Notes: a model not told the origin generated them from the letters alone. A DNA stretch of 64,000 nt from Chromatiaceae bacterium (GCA_026984455.1 JALSSC010000004.1:1-64000); one strand, 5' to 3'. Positions 1 to 9,808 are shown, counted from the first letter of the stretch. Numbers and translations: made by a program.

Positions 1-21
1 CGGGCGAAGGTAACGACATGA
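1..21 (+). other. possible 3-prime end of an upstream coding frame
   Basis: Frame 1 reads six sense codons and then TGA at 19-21, which overlaps the ATG of the next gene at 18 (ATGA). Such four-base overlaps recur in this window between co-translated genes, so an upstream gene of the same operon may end here. Only 21 bases are visible, so this is inference from the overlap alone. Confidence 0.25.
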
Positions 22-839
22 TCCACGTCGCCCTGCGCCTCGACGGCCCCTCCGTCACCAGCATCCATTCGTTGGAACACGGGATACTGGCCGCGCTGGC
101 ATCCACCAGGACACCCGCGACCTTCGCCGTCATCCCCTTCAAGGCAAAGGCGGGCGAACCACACGCGCTGGAGTCCGCCGATGTGCCGCACTTGGTCGAG
201 GCGCACGCCCGGGGACGCATCGAGATCGCCCAGCACGGGTACAGCCATCAACCCCGGCAACCGCCGGAGGCCCTCCGTCCCAGCGAATTCGAAGGCGTCC
301 CCGGGGAGGAGCAGGAACGCTCCATCCGCGCCGGCCGCGACCAGCTCGAGAGGGTCTTCGGGATCACCGTCACGGGCTTCGTCCCGCCCTGGAACACCTT
401 CGACACCCACACCGAGGCCGTGCTGGAACGCCTCGGATTCCGCTATCTCTCCGCCGGACCGCGACTGCCGCAAGGCCACCGCTTGAAGGCCCTGCCGCGC
501 ACCTGCCACATCTCCGAGCTGCCCAACGCCGTGGCCGAGGCCCGCACCCGGACCTGGGGCGATGCCTGCATCGTCGCCCTGATGCACCATTACGACTTCC
601 GCGAATCGGGCGAGGGCGAGGCCTGTATCGACGTCCCCTGGCTGGAGGCGACCCTGCGCCGCTACGCCGGAGACGCGGCGATCCGTTTCGTCACCCTGGA
701 GACCCTGGCGGCCACGCTCCCGCCCTCCGTCTCGACCCTCCAACGCCACCGCCGCCGCCTGCCCTGGCCCATCCAGCGCCGCCTGCCCCGGTTGTGCCTG
801 GCCTGGCCCCACCCCCGCGTCTTCATGCGAAAGGCATAA
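18..839 (+). CDS. polysaccharide deacetylase family protein (DUF2334-like)
   Basis: This 273-residue protein looks like a NodB-fold carbohydrate deacetylase of the DUF2334 type. It opens with RLDGPS near residue 7, the position of the conserved acidic metal-binding segment. It has HGYSH near residue 73, which fits the HxxxH zinc-binding motif, and FVPPWNTF near residue 121, a typical substrate-groove motif. A late MHHYDF segment fits the second catalytic motif. There is no signal peptide, so a cytoplasmic role is likely. An AAGG sequence sits seven bases before the ATG. The ATG overlaps a TGA in frame 1, suggesting an upstream partner outside the window. The basic, proline-rich last 40 residues are not part of the domain. 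The substrate is unknown; proteins of this kind often sit in polysaccharide or glycoconjugate clusters. Confidence 0.75.
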   Translation: MIHVALRLDGPSVTSIHSLEHGILAALASTRTPATFAVIPFKAKAGEPHALESADVPHLVEAHARGRIEIAQHGYSHQPRQPPEALRPSEFEGVPGEEQERSIRAGRDQLERVFGITVTGFVPPWNTFDTHTEAVLERLGFRYLSAGPRLPQGHRLKALPRTCHISELPNAVAEARTRTWGDACIVALMHHYDFRESGEGEACIDVPWLEATLRRYAGDAAIRFVTLETLAATLPPSVSTLQRHRRRLPWPIQRRLPRLCLAWPHPRVFMRKA

Positions 840-861
840 AAAATCCCCGCCGGGCGGGGAT
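838..861 (-). terminator. rho-independent terminator between convergent genes
   Basis: An eight-base-pair stem (ATCCCCGC with GCGGGGAT, 843-861) has a three-base loop. It is followed, in the minus direction, by a run of six T (A run at 838-843 on plus). It would end the DsrC/TusE-like transcript and perhaps also the convergent deacetylase transcript. A second hairpin, GCTCCC-gac-GGGAGC at 869-883, lies between it and the stop codon at 888. Confidence 0.8.
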
Positions 862-887
862 CTTCATGGCTCCCGACGGGAGCGGAC

Positions 888-1181
888 TCAGACGCAACCC
901 GTGGGCTTGGGCAGGCCACCGTACTTGGTGATGGGCTTCATGGGCCCGGTCTTCCATTGCTTGAACATCTCCTTCTGATTCTCACCGATGTACTTGGCGA
1001 ACTTGCGGATGGGCGGCACCACCGCCTCCTCCTCGTAGTATTCGCGGGCCTTGAGGATCTGGTTCCACTTGGCATCGTCCAGCTCATAGCCGTCGGCCTC
1101 GGCCATGGCCCGGCCGATCTCGGGCGTCCACTGGGACATGTCCACCAGGTATCCATCGCCGTCGCGTTCGGGTAACTGCAT
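888..1181 (-). CDS. TusE/DsrC/DsvC-family sulfur carrier, single-cysteine type
   Basis: This 97-residue cytoplasmic protein ends in GLPKPTGCV, the hallmark swinging arm of DsrC/TusE proteins. The penultimate cysteine (C96) carries persulfide. True DsrC, the partner of dissimilatory sulfite reductase, has a second cysteine ten residues earlier; here that position (86) is lysine. The protein is therefore more like TusE or a related one-cysteine sulfur-relay paralogue than a Dsr-pathway DsrC. The conserved WTPEIGRAMAEADG and REYYEEEAVVPPIRK segments match the family core. The ATG at 1181 is preceded by a GAGAGA-type ribosome site. It stands alone as a single-gene transcript with a strong terminator. 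In a sulfur oxidiser it may feed tRNA thiolation or move sulfane sulfur between rhodaneses and oxidation enzymes. Confidence 0.88.
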   Translation of the reverse strand: MQLPERDGDGYLVDMSQWTPEIGRAMAEADGYELDDAKWNQILKAREYYEEEAVVPPIRKFAKYIGENQKEMFKQWKTGPMKPITKYGGLPKPTGCV

Positions 1182-1255
1182 CGCTCATCTCTCTCTTCGG
1201 TTTGAATGGGTTGGCGGCACCGGACCCGCCGGGCCACCTTGAAACGGATTGGACA

Positions 1256-1280
1256 ATATCCTAGTGAATTAGTCAAGTTT
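1256..1280 (-). promoter_or_regulatory. candidate IscR (type 1) binding site upstream of the TusE/DsrC-like gene
   Basis: Read on the minus strand, this 25-base stretch starts AAACTTGACTAATT and ends CACTAGGATAT. By eye it matches 21 of 25 positions of the type 1 IscR consensus (ATASYYGACTRWWWYAGTCRRSTAT), with one half-site almost perfect. It lies about 75-100 bases before the start codon at 1181, where a TTGACT could serve as a -35 box. Iron-sulfur-cluster-responsive control of this sulfur carrier is an inference; the match could be chance in an AT-rich promoter. Confidence 0.35.
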
Positions 1281-1317
1281 TGTGTCCGGGCGGGATGCGC
1301 GGAGATCTGCTACATTT

Positions 1318-1728
1318 ATGGGTATGAGACCCATGCTGAAAACCGCCTTTCTCCTGACCGCCTTGTTGACCTGGGGCGGCGCACCGGCCAGCTGGTATCT
1401 GGCCGAAGGGCCGCAGGCAGCGGAGGGCGCCCATGCGGCCCCGGCCGATGTCCTTCCGCACGCCTACGCGCCCGCCCTGGCCGCGCCCCGGAAGCCGGTG
1501 AGTGCCCCGTCCGCCTTTCCGGTGGTGGAGGTGGTGAACGCCATGATCGGCGTCGCCGATCGCCACGGCAGCCTCCTGACCGCTATCGACCCGGCCAAGG
1601 CCCGTGCCATCGCGCAGGCCGCCAAGACAGGCCCCAAGGCCCCCTTGCCGATCCCGGCCCCGCCGGTCTGGTGGCTGCTGCTCTCGGGCATCGCCTTGTG
1701 GCGGGCGATGGTCCGTCGGTCCGTCTGA
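1318..1728 (+). CDS. small exported protein with PEP-CTERM-like C-terminal sorting tail
   Basis: This protein of about 136 residues starts MGMRPMLKTAFLLTALLTWG, a Sec signal peptide. It has a low-complexity Ala/Pro middle and ends PIPAPPVWWLLLSGIALWRA followed by MVRRSV. That ending has the three parts of a PEP-CTERM signal: a proline-rich motif (a VPLPAPVW-type variant), a hydrophobic segment with an SG pair, and a terminal Arg cluster. Such tails are processed by exosortase. The next gene is a PrsT-like TPR protein of the same system, convergent on the other strand, which supports the reading. ATGs at 1318, 1324 and 1333 are possible starts; 1318 was chosen as the first with a GGAG upstream, though its spacing is long. 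No conserved mature domain is recognised. Confidence 0.6.
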   Translation: MGMRPMLKTAFLLTALLTWGGAPASWYLAEGPQAAEGAHAAPADVLPHAYAPALAAPRKPVSAPSAFPVVEVVNAMIGVADRHGSLLTAIDPAKARAIAQAAKTGPKAPLPIPAPPVWWLLLSGIALWRAMVRRSV

Positions 1729-1848
1729 AAATCAGGATCGGGCGGTGTCCATCCGCCCCAAGATCCCCGGGATCGCCGACTTGCAAGGACCGGGTCGATC
1801 TCCGCCTTGCGGGTGCTGCCGGGGCGGAAGCGGGGTGTAGCCCAGGTC

Positions 1849-4668
1849 CTATCCCGCCCCATCCGTCCCCAGACGCCGTCTCAGCTCCCGTACCCGGCGC
1901 CTCAGATCCCCGGGCAGGGCCGCTTTGCCCAGGGCCTCGATCTCCCGCCGGGCGTCGGCGCGCCGCCCCAGGCGCTCCAGGGCGACGGCGATGTGATAGC
2001 GAATCTCGGCATCCGCGGCCCGGCGCGACTGGGCCTCACGCAGGTAGCCGAGGCCCTTGCGTACCCGTCCCTGAGATACCAGCACCCAGCCCAGGGTATC
2101 GGCCACCTGAGGTGTCTCGGGGGCCAGGCCATAGGCCTTGCGGGCATATTCCAAGGCGCGCCGCTCGTCCCCTGTCTGCAAGGCGATCAGGGCCAGATTG
2201 TTGAAGATCCCCGCATCGTCGCTCTGCCCCTGTTGCAGTATCTGCCTATACACCCGCCCCGCCTCCGCGGCACGACCGGCGCGGATCAGGGCGGCGGCCA
2301 GGCGGCGCTGCGTCCCCAGGTCCTCGGGATGGGCCGCGACCCATTGCCGCAACTGCCGTAGTCCGGCGGCGACCTCACCGATCCGCGCCTGAGTCCGATA
2401 CAGGCGCCAGGCGAGATCCCCATCGGGCGCGGTCGCAAAGGCCCGGGTATAGGCGGCCACGGCCGCCTGGAGGTCCTTCCGGGCCAGGGCCAGGTCCCCG
2501 CGCAGGCGGAGGACCCGGGCATCGTCGGGATGATCGACGCTCAGGCGGGTCAGGCGCGCCCCGAGATCGTCCAGTTTGCCCAGGGCGAGTTCCAGCCGGC
2601 CCAGGCGGATCTGCGCGTCGAGGTCCTTCGGATCGCCCTGGGCGGCCTTGAACAGGGACCAATAGGCGTCTTCGGTGGCCCCCAGGCGTTCCTGGCGGGT
2701 GGCGATCCGCTTCAACCAGCTCGTGTTGTAGGAGGCCAGGGTGGTCATGTGGCGATAGGTGATGCGCGCCAGCTCCGGTTTGCCCTGGGCCTCCTCGACC
2801 CGCCCTTCCATGAGTTGCACGGAGAGATCGTCGGGCCACCGTGACTTGAGCCGTTGCACCAGGGCGGCGGCATCCGCGACCCGACCGGCCCGCAACTGGA
2901 GATCGGCCAGGGCGGTCTGGGGGGGCAGGCGATCCGGGGCCGCCGCGGCCTGGCGTTCCCGCCAGTGGATCGCCTGGTCCAGATGGCCTTCGGCCTCGGC
3001 CAGTTGCCCCAGGGCATCCAGGATCCGCGGGTCTTCGGGATGCTGCTTCAACATCGCCTCCAGGTATCCGCGCGCACCCACAACGTCTCCCCGGCGATAG
3101 CGCACCCAGGCCAGATTGATGCGCGCCGGCAGGTAGTCGGGGGCCTTGTCCAGGATCTGCTCCAGGGCGGTGAAGGCCACATCGGGCTGCCCCAGGGCCA
3201 GCTCGGCGGCGGCCATCAGATTGAGTGCCTCGCGGGAATCGGGATGCCGCGCCAGGAGCGCCCGCGCCACCTCCAGGGCATCTTGCGCATGCCCCTGGCG
3301 CAGCGCCAGGTTACCCAGACGCACGCCCACCCCCAGGTCGTCGGGGCGGTTGGCATGGATACGCTTCAGTTCGGCCAGGGCCTTGCCCGGTTGGCGCGAG
3401 GCCAGATAGGCCTGCGCCAGGGCCAGCCCCAGTTCGATCCGGGGCCCGGCCCGCACCGCCCGCTCCAGGTAATCCAGGGCCTGAAGGGTGTCACCCCGGG
3501 CCAGGTAGGCGCGCCCCAGGAGGCCCAGCACCTCGGCATCGCCCTCGCCCAGGGAGGCCCCGAGCAGGGACAGCACCTCATCGGCCCGGCCCTGTTCCAA
3601 CAGCACCTGTGCCAGACGCTTGCGTGCCACCCGGTCGCTGGGCATCCGGCGCACATAGGTATCCAACCAGGTCCGGGCCTGTTTCAGGTCACCGCGTGCT
3701 TCTGCCACCGCGGCCGCCAACAACAGGCTGGAGGGGTGATCCGAGACGTGTTCGGGATCCAGGCCCTGAAGCAGATGTTGGGCCCGCTCCAAGGCCTTTC
3801 CGGCCGCCTCGGTGTCGCCGAGACGCCGCGCCGCGGCGGCCTCCAGCCAGGGCACCAGCGGTTCGTCCGGCATCGCCTTCGCGAGCCGGGCGAGGTCCTG
3901 GCGGGCCGCCGGGAGCCGTCCCAGTTCCACCTCCAGGGCCGCGCGCCCAAGGCGCGCCGTGAGATGCTCTGGGTCCAGGTCCAGGGCCTGATCGAAGTCG
4001 CGCAAGGCCTCTTCCGCCCGCTTCCGGGCCAAGGCGCAACGGGCGGCGAGGAACCATACCCCGGCCTCCTCCGAATGGGCCGAGGTCAGGGAATCCAGCG
4101 AGGCACAGGCCTTGTCCACCCGCCCCTTGAGCAGTTGCACGTTAAGCCGGCCGAGCCTGGGCGGGAGGGCCTCCGCATCGATCTTGGCGGCCTCCTGGTA
4201 CATCCAGTCCGCCTTTTCCAACTCCCCCATCTGGAGAAAGGCCTGGGCCCTGAGGAGAAAGGCCTCATAGGCCCCCTGACCGCTCAGGCCCCAGGGATCG
4301 AGCCGTTCCAGGACCCGCCGTGGACGGTGCTCACGCAGCCAGGCCCGGGCCAGCAGCGGGCGTATCAGAGCGGGATCGCCCCCCGCCTCCAGGGCCGCCT
4401 CGAACTCCACCTCGGCCTGGGCGGGATCGCCGGAACGCAACAGGGCGCGCCCCAGGAGGATGCGTGCGGGCAGGTGTGTGGGCGCCTGCTGCAAGGCGTT
4501 ACGCGCCTGGATCGCGGCCTCGCGATAGGCCCTCTGGGCAAAGCGGGCGAGGGCGTCTTCGTAGAAGTCCTCCGCTCCGCCGCCGCCCGCTGGAACGGCT
4601 GCCGAAGCGCTCAGCAAACGGCCGAGGAGAAGCAGCGCGAGGAAGGGAATCGCTGGATGAACACGCAC
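1849..4668 (-). CDS. prsT: PrsT-like TPR-repeat protein of the PEP-CTERM/exosortase system
   Basis: This 939-residue protein has an N-terminal signal sequence and then tetratricopeptide repeats almost end to end. Examples are DFYEDALARFAQRAYREAAI near residue 35 and ARILLGRALLRSGDPAQAEV near residue 70. The opening block, including NALQQAPTHLPARILLG, is characteristic of the PrsT family (PEP-CTERM system TPR-repeat protein, usually about 900 residues), and length and repeat layout agree. PrsT proteins are exported and are thought to help assemble an extracellular polysaccharide/PEP-CTERM matrix. There is no clear lipobox cysteine, so it may be soluble rather than a lipoprotein. The start used is GTG at 4668; the ribosome site is weak. 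No exosortase (XrtA/EpsH) or prsK/prsR gene is in the window. A generic TPR adaptor is the alternative. Confidence 0.72.
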   Translation of the reverse strand: MRVHPAIPFLALLLLGRLLSASAAVPAGGGGAEDFYEDALARFAQRAYREAAIQARNALQQAPTHLPARILLGRALLRSGDPAQAEVEFEAALEAGGDPALIRPLLARAWLREHRPRRVLERLDPWGLSGQGAYEAFLLRAQAFLQMGELEKADWMYQEAAKIDAEALPPRLGRLNVQLLKGRVDKACASLDSLTSAHSEEAGVWFLAARCALARKRAEEALRDFDQALDLDPEHLTARLGRAALEVELGRLPAARQDLARLAKAMPDEPLVPWLEAAAARRLGDTEAAGKALERAQHLLQGLDPEHVSDHPSSLLLAAAVAEARGDLKQARTWLDTYVRRMPSDRVARKRLAQVLLEQGRADEVLSLLGASLGEGDAEVLGLLGRAYLARGDTLQALDYLERAVRAGPRIELGLALAQAYLASRQPGKALAELKRIHANRPDDLGVGVRLGNLALRQGHAQDALEVARALLARHPDSREALNLMAAAELALGQPDVAFTALEQILDKAPDYLPARINLAWVRYRRGDVVGARGYLEAMLKQHPEDPRILDALGQLAEAEGHLDQAIHWRERQAAAAPDRLPPQTALADLQLRAGRVADAAALVQRLKSRWPDDLSVQLMEGRVEEAQGKPELARITYRHMTTLASYNTSWLKRIATRQERLGATEDAYWSLFKAAQGDPKDLDAQIRLGRLELALGKLDDLGARLTRLSVDHPDDARVLRLRGDLALARKDLQAAVAAYTRAFATAPDGDLAWRLYRTQARIGEVAAGLRQLRQWVAAHPEDLGTQRRLAAALIRAGRAAEAGRVYRQILQQGQSDDAGIFNNLALIALQTGDERRALEYARKAYGLAPETPQVADTLGWVLVSQGRVRKGLGYLREAQSRRAADAEIRYHIAVALERLGRRADARREIEALGKAALPGDLRRRVRELRRRLGTDGAG

Positions 4669-4885
4669 GGAATGAAGTCTCTTCGGTTACAGGGTTCGTG
4701 ATATCTATAGGGATGGCCGGCCACCGCGGCCGCGTCCGGCCCGGGATCGCGGGAAACGGCCGCGAAAGACCGGCACGTGGCACAGGGAAGAATCCAGGTG
4801 CGGCGGGTATGCGCATTGTGAGCCTTCTCCCGGCGGGATTCGAGTATCATTCCGGCCATTCGTTCCCCGCCAAGGTCAATTCGTC

Positions 4886-7800
4886 ATGCTCAGTCTGCGT
4901 GGGGCCCCGGCCCTTTCGGATTTTCAGCGCACCAAACTGGAACAGCGGCTTGCGGCGGCCCTGAACCGGCCCGTCGGAGTCTACGCCGAGCAGATCCATT
5001 TCGCCGACCTGGAGCAGGCCCTGGACGAACGCGAACAGGCCCTCCTGGAGCGTCTGCTCACTTACGGCCCGCGCCGCCCCGCGCGCAACCCCGGAGACAC
5101 CCTGGCCCTGGTGATCCCGCGTCCGGGGACCCGTTCCCCCTGGTCGTCCAAGGCCACCGACATCGCCCTCACCTGTGGTCTGGACAAGATCCGCCGCCTG
5201 GAACGCGGCCTCGCCTGCTATCTCTATCCCGCAGGGGCGCCCCTGGACGACCGGGAACTGACCCTGGCGGTGGACTGCCTGCACGACCGCATGACCGAGG
5301 TGGTGGTGTTCGATCTGGAAGACGCCGCGGCCCTGTTCAGCCGGGCCGAGCCCCGGCCCCTGACGCAGGTGGACGTCCTCGGCGGCGGACGCGCCGCCCT
5401 CGAGCGCGCCAATCGCGACCTCGGCCTGGCCTTGTCGGCGGACGAGATCGACTATCTGGTGGACAGCTTCCAGGCCCTGGGACGCAATCCCACGGACGTG
5501 GAGCTGATGATGTTCGCCCAGGCCAACTCCGAGCACTGCCGGCACAAGATCTTCAACGCCGACTGGATCATCGACGGCCGGCGCCGATCCCATTCCCTGT
5601 TCGGCATGATCCGCCATACCCACGAGCACGCCCCGGAGGGCATCCTCTCGGCCTATGCCGACAACGCCGCGGTGATCGCGGGCCGGCCCGGGCGCCGGTT
5701 CTTCGCCGACCCCCTGGACGGCACCTACGGCGAGCACGACGAGCCCATTCCCATCCTGATGAAGGTGGAGACCCACAACCACCCCACCGCCATCTCCCCC
5801 CACCCGGGGGCGGCCACCGGCTCCGGCGGCGAGATCCGCGACGAGGGGGCCACCGGACGCGGCGGCAAGCCCAAGGCCGGCCTCACCGGGTTCGCGGTCT
5901 CCAATCTGCGCATCCCGGGCCTGGAACGCCCCTGGGAGGCCGACCACGGCCGTCCCGGGCGCATCGTCTCCGCCCTGGAGATCATGCTCGAGGGACCCAT
6001 CGGCGCCGCCGCCTTCAACAACGAGTTCGGCCGCCCCAATCTGTGCGGCTATTTCCGCACCTACGAGCAGCGCGTGCCGGGTCCCGGCGGCGATGAGCTA
6101 CGCGGCTACCACAAGCCCATCATGCTCGCCGGCGGCCTGGGCAACATCCGCGAGGAGCTGGTGGCCAAACGCCACTTCCCGCCGGGTACGCCCCTGGTGG
6201 TCCTGGGGGGGCCGGCCATGCTCATCGGCCTGGGCGGCGGCGCCGCCTCCAGCATGGCCTCGGGCCGTTCCGACGCCGACCTGGACTTCGCCTCGGTGCA
6301 ACGCGCCAACCCGGAGATGGAGCGCCGCTGTCAGGAGGTCATCGACCGCTGCCAGGGCCTGGGCGAGGCCAATCCCATCCTCTTCATCCACGACGTGGGC
6401 GCCGGCGGGCTCTCCAACGCCCTCCCCGAGCTGGTCCACGACGCCGGCCGCGGCGGGCGCTTCGAACTGCGCGCCATCCCCAACGACGACCCGGGCATGT
6501 CGCCCATGGAGATCTGGTGCAACGAGGCCCAGGAACGCTATGTCCTGGCCATCGACGGCGACCGCCTGGAGGCCTTCAAGGCCCTGTGCGAGCGGGAACG
6601 CTGCCCCTATGCGGTGGTGGGCGAGGCCACCGCGGACGAACGCCTGGTGCTCGGCGACGGCCTGTTCGACACCACCCCCATCGACATGCCCATGCCCCTG
6701 TTGTTCGGCAAGCCGCCGCGCCTGTTGCGCGAGGCCCGCCACCTCCCCTTCCACAAACCCCCGCTGAATCTGGAGGGCATCGACCCCGACGCCGCCGCCA
6801 TGAGGGTCCTGCGCCTGCCCACCGTGGCCGACAAGACCTTTTTGATCACCATCGGCGACCGCAGCATCACCGGCCTGGTGGCGCGCGATCAGATGGTGGG
6901 GCCCTGGCAGGTGCCGGTGGCCGACTGCGCGGTGACCCTGGCCGACTTCGACGGCCATCGGGGCGAGGCCATGGCCCTGGGCGAACGCACCCCCCTGGCC
7001 CTGATCGACGCCCCCGCCTCCGGGCGCATGGCCATCGGCGAGGCCGTCACCAACCTCGCCGCCGCCGACGTGGAGCGCCTGAGCGACATCCGCCTCTCGG
7101 CCAACTGGATGGCCGCCGCCGGCCACCCCGGCGAGGATGCCCTGCTCTACGACACGGTCCGGGCCGTCGCCATGGAACTCTGTCCACGCCTGGGGATCGC
7201 CATCCCCGTGGGCAAGGATTCCCTGTCCATGCAGACCGTCTGGGAACAGGACGGCGAGACCCGGCGCATGACCGCGCCCCTGTCCCTGATCGTCTCCGCC
7301 TTCGCCCCGGTGGGCGACGTGCGCCGCAGCCTCACCCCCTGGCTGCGCACCGGCGGCGGCGACACCGACCTGATCCTCATCGACCTGGGCAAGGGGCGCC
7401 ACCGCCTGGGCGGCTCCTGTCTGGCCCAGGTCTACGCCCAGGTCGGCGACCGGGGCCCCGACCTGGACGACCCCGAGGCCCTCGCCCGCTTCTTCGCCAC
7501 CCTGGGCGAGCTGCGGCGCGAGGGCCTGATCCTGGCCTATCACGACCGCTCCGACGGCGGCCTCCTGGTGACCCTTTGCGAGCTGGCCTTCGCCGGCCGC
7601 TGCGGCCTCGACATCCACCTCGACGACCTCGACGGAGACCCCCTGGCGCTGCTCTTCGCGGAGGAGCTGGGGGCGGTGATCCAGGTCCGCCACGACGACA
7701 CCGACACGGTGTTGGAGGCCCTGCGTCACGCCGGCCTCGGTCGCCACAGCCACCTCATCGGCCGCCCGGCCGAGGACGCGCGCATCCGCATCGGCCGCGG

Positions 7801-8773
7801 CCGCGAGACCTGGATCGACCGTCCGCGCGCCGAACTGCAGCGCGCCTGGTCCGAGACCAGCCACGCCATGCAACGCCTGCGCGACCACCCCGAATGCGCC
7901 GACGAAGAATACGCCCGTATCGACAGCGACGACCCCGGGCTCTCGGCCCGCCTGACCTTCGATCCCGGCGAGGACCTCGCCGCCCCCTACATCGCCCGCG
8001 GCGTCCGCCCCCCCCTGGCGATCCTGCGCGAGCAGGGCGTCAACGGCCAGGTGGAGATGGCCGCCGCCTTCCATCGCGCCGGCTTCCATTGCGTGGACGT
8101 GCACATGTCCGACCTGCACGCGGGCCGGCGCACCCTGGACGGGTTCAAGGGCCTGGTGGCCTGCGGCGGATTCTCCTTCGGCGACGTCCTCGGTGCGGGC
8201 GAGGGCTGGGCCAAGTCGATCCTCTTCAACCCCCGCCTGCGCGACGCCTTTGAGGCCTTCTTCGCGCGCCGCGACACCTTCGCCCTGGGCGTGTGCAACG
8301 GCTGTCAGATGCTCTCCAACCTGCACGAGATCGTCCCCGGGGCCGGCCATTGGCCGCGCTTCGTGCGCAACCGCTCGGAACAGTTCGAGGCCCGCCTGGT
8401 GCGGGTGGAGATCCGCGAGACCCCCTCGATCCTGCTCCGCGGCATGGCCGGTTCCTGCCTGCCCATCGCCGTCGCCCATGGCGAGGGCCGGGCGGAATTC
8501 CGCGATCGGGGGCAACTCGCCGAGGCCCGTCCCTACGCCGCCCTCAGCTATGTCGACCACCACGGCCACGGCACCGTCCGTTACCCCTTCAACCCCAACG
8601 GCTCGCCCGAAGGGATCACCGGCCTGTGCAACAGCGACGGTCGTGTGACCCTGATGATGCCCCATCCCGAGCGGGTCTTCCGCCGTGTCCAGCACAGTTG
8701 GCACCCGCCGGGCTGGGGCGAGGACGGGCCCTGGATGCGGTTGTTCCGCAACGCCCGGGTGTGGGTGGACTGA
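4886..8773 (+). CDS. purL: phosphoribosylformylglycinamidine synthase (fused PurL)
   Basis: This 1295-residue enzyme converts FGAR, glutamine and ATP to FGAM in purine synthesis. Its length equals that of the large gammaproteobacterial PurL. It has an N-terminal PurS-like domain, a linker containing [14 protein letters not shown], two AIRS-type ATP-binding domains ([20 protein letters not shown] near residue 295; GKDSLSMQT near 775) and a C-terminal class I glutaminase. The glutaminase shows the nucleophile motif GVCNGCQML near residue 1138 and the HGEGRAEF and MPHPERVF histidine segments. An AAGG lies eight bases before the ATG at 4886. It is transcribed away from the PrsT-like gene. The next gene begins 142 bases later. 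Nothing is missing; this is an intact housekeeping gene. Confidence 0.98.
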   Translation: MLSLRGAPALSDFQRTKLEQRLAAALNRPVGVYAEQIHFADLEQALDEREQALLERLLTYGPRRPARNPGDTLALVIPRPGTRSPWSSKATDIALTCGLDKIRRLERGLACYLYPAGAPLDDRELTLAVDCLHDRMTEVVVFDLEDAAALFSRAEPRPLTQVDVLGGGRAALERANRDLGLALSADEIDYLVDSFQALGRNPTDVELMMFAQANSEHCRHKIFNADWIIDGRRRSHSLFGMIRHTHEHAPEGILSAYADNAAVIAGRPGRRFFADPLDGTYGEHDEPIPILMKVETHNHPTAISPHPGAATGSGGEIRDEGATGRGGKPKAGLTGFAVSNLRIPGLERPWEADHGRPGRIVSALEIMLEGPIGAAAFNNEFGRPNLCGYFRTYEQRVPGPGGDELRGYHKPIMLAGGLGNIREELVAKRHFPPGTPLVVLGGPAMLIGLGGGAASSMASGRSDADLDFASVQRANPEMERRCQEVIDRCQGLGEANPILFIHDVGAGGLSNALPELVHDAGRGGRFELRAIPNDDPGMSPMEIWCNEAQERYVLAIDGDRLEAFKALCERERCPYAVVGEATADERLVLGDGLFDTTPIDMPMPLLFGKPPRLLREARHLPFHKPPLNLEGIDPDAAAMRVLRLPTVADKTFLITIGDRSITGLVARDQMVGPWQVPVADCAVTLADFDGHRGEAMALGERTPLALIDAPASGRMAIGEAVTNLAAADVERLSDIRLSANWMAAAGHPGEDALLYDTVRAVAMELCPRLGIAIPVGKDSLSMQTVWEQDGETRRMTAPLSLIVSAFAPVGDVRRSLTPWLRTGGGDTDLILIDLGKGRHRLGGSCLAQVYAQVGDRGPDLDDPEALARFFATLGELRREGLILAYHDRSDGGLLVTLCELAFAGRCGLDIHLDDLDGDPLALLFAEELGAVIQVRHDDTDTVLEALRHAGLGRHSHLIGRPAEDARIRIGRGRETWIDRPRAELQRAWSETSHAMQRLRDHPECADEEYARIDSDDPGLSARLTFDPGEDLAAPYIARGVRPPLAILREQGVNGQVEMAAAFHRAGFHCVDVHMSDLHAGRRTLDGFKGLVACGGFSFGDVLGAGEGWAKSILFNPRLRDAFEAFFARRDTFALGVCNGCQMLSNLHEIVPGAGHWPRFVRNRSEQFEARLVRVEIRETPSILLRGMAGSCLPIAVAHGEGRAEFRDRGQLAEARPYAALSYVDHHGHGTVRYPFNPNGSPEGITGLCNSDGRVTLMMPHPERVFRRVQHSWHPPGWGEDGPWMRLFRNARVWVD

Positions 8774-8915
8774 CCCGAATAGAGGCCCCGCGCGCCGCCG
8801 GGATCACCGGGTTGCACCCGGCCGCGCGCGAGCGGCGCCCTTTGTGGCCAGGTCCCGGCCGCCCGCACCCGCGGTTTCCGCCATAATCGGCGGGCCGCAA
8901 CGGGAGAACCACACC

Positions 8916-9626
8916 ATGCCCCACACCCCCGAGGACATCAACCGCCGTATCTGGAACTACTACCAGAATCAGGCGGAGACGACATTCGCCGGCGCCGTAC
9001 CGCGCCTGGAGGCCCTGGTGCGGCGGGCCCGACGGCTCGGCCCCGGTGACCGCCCACGGGTGCTCGGCATCGGCGCCGGCAACGGGCACCTGGAGCGGAC
9101 CGCCCTGGCCGCAGGCCTCGATATCCGCAGTCTGGATCCGGATGCAACCACCGTGGAGCGCCTGCGCGGCGAGGGCATCGACGCCCGCCAAGGCCACATG
9201 GAGGCCCTGCCCTTTGCCGATGCCCACTTCGACTGCGTCATCGCCTCGGAGGTCCTGGAACACCTGGCCGACGACGCGCGCCGCCTGGGCATCGCCGAGG
9301 TGGCCCGGGTGCTGCGTCCCGGGGGCCATTTCATCGGTACCGTGCCTTTCAGGGAAGACCTCTCACAGAACATCGTCCTCTGTCCCCATTGCGGCGAGGT
9401 CTTCCATCGCTGGGGTCACCAGGCCAGCTTCGACCGGTCGCGCCTGGAACGTGAATTGGGTGCGTCCTTTGCCCGGGTACGCACCCGGGTGACCGGCTTC
9501 CCGGACCTCCAGCACGGCCCGCGTGCGGCCCTCCAGGGTCTCGCCCGCCTGGGTCTCGCCTGGCTGCGGGTACCCATCTCCAGCACCTCCCTCTATTTCC
9601 AGGCAGGCCGGCCACGACGCCCATGA
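8916..9626 (+). CDS. class I SAM-dependent methyltransferase with CxxC insertion
   Basis: This 236-residue cytoplasmic protein has a Rossmann methyltransferase fold. VLGIGAGNGHLE near residue 47 is the SAM-binding glycine loop, SLDPD the acidic end of strand 2, and FDCVIASEVLEHL plus RVLRPGGHFIGTVPF are motifs of the UbiE/Methyltransf_11 family. A CPHCGEVFHRWGHQ segment near residue 155 could bind zinc; it is seen in some methyltransferases acting on glycans or lipids. The start at 8916 follows CGGGAGAACC; earlier in-frame codons lack a ribosome site. Its stop overlaps the ATG of the small membrane protein (ATGA at 9623-9626), so it is the first gene of a coupled trio with the CbrA-like kinase. 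The substrate cannot be told. Confidence 0.85.
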   Translation: MPHTPEDINRRIWNYYQNQAETTFAGAVPRLEALVRRARRLGPGDRPRVLGIGAGNGHLERTALAAGLDIRSLDPDATTVERLRGEGIDARQGHMEALPFADAHFDCVIASEVLEHLADDARRLGIAEVARVLRPGGHFIGTVPFREDLSQNIVLCPHCGEVFHRWGHQASFDRSRLERELGASFARVRTRVTGFPDLQHGPRAALQGLARLGLAWLRVPISSTSLYFQAGRPRRP

Positions 9627-9808
9627 GCAAGGACCGGCAGCCCGCGATCCGCCATCCCCTGCTGCCGGCCGTGCTCCTGGCCCTGGCCTTCCTCTCGCCG
9701 TTGACCGGGGTCTGGTCCCTGCCGGGGATGCCCTGGTATCTGCCCTACGGGCTCTGGGCCCTGGTGCTGCTGGCGGCGGCCCTCCTCTGCCAACGCCATG
9801 AGCCATGA
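9623..9808 (+). CDS. small two-helix membrane protein, CbrX-like
   Basis: This 61-residue protein has two predicted membrane helices (LLPAVLLALAFLSPL and YGLWALVLLAAALLC) and a short cytoplasmic tail. Its ATG overlaps the stop of the methyltransferase by four bases, and its own end overlaps the next start (9798) by eleven. It therefore looks translationally coupled to the transporter-type kinase. In Pseudomonas a small membrane protein, CbrX, overlaps cbrA in the same way. By position, size and topology this is a likely counterpart, though sequence similarity could not be tested. It could also resemble the DUF3311 subunits that accompany solute:sodium symporters. Confidence 0.65.
   Translation: MSKDRQPAIRHPLLPAVLLALAFLSPLTGVWSLPGMPWYLPYGLWALVLLAAALLCQRHEP

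Noticed and set aside
888-1181. Calling this gene dsrC of the reverse Dsr pathway
   Set aside because: The second conserved cysteine is lysine and no dsrAB or other dsr gene is nearby.
2854-4701. Open frame of 615 codons antisense to the PrsT-like gene
   Set aside because: No domain, and repeating Gly-Gln patterns mirror the TPR repeats of the real gene.
6098-8704. Open frame of 868 codons antisense to purL
   Set aside because: Composition is an artefact of high third-position GC on the sense strand; purL is intact and fully explains the region.
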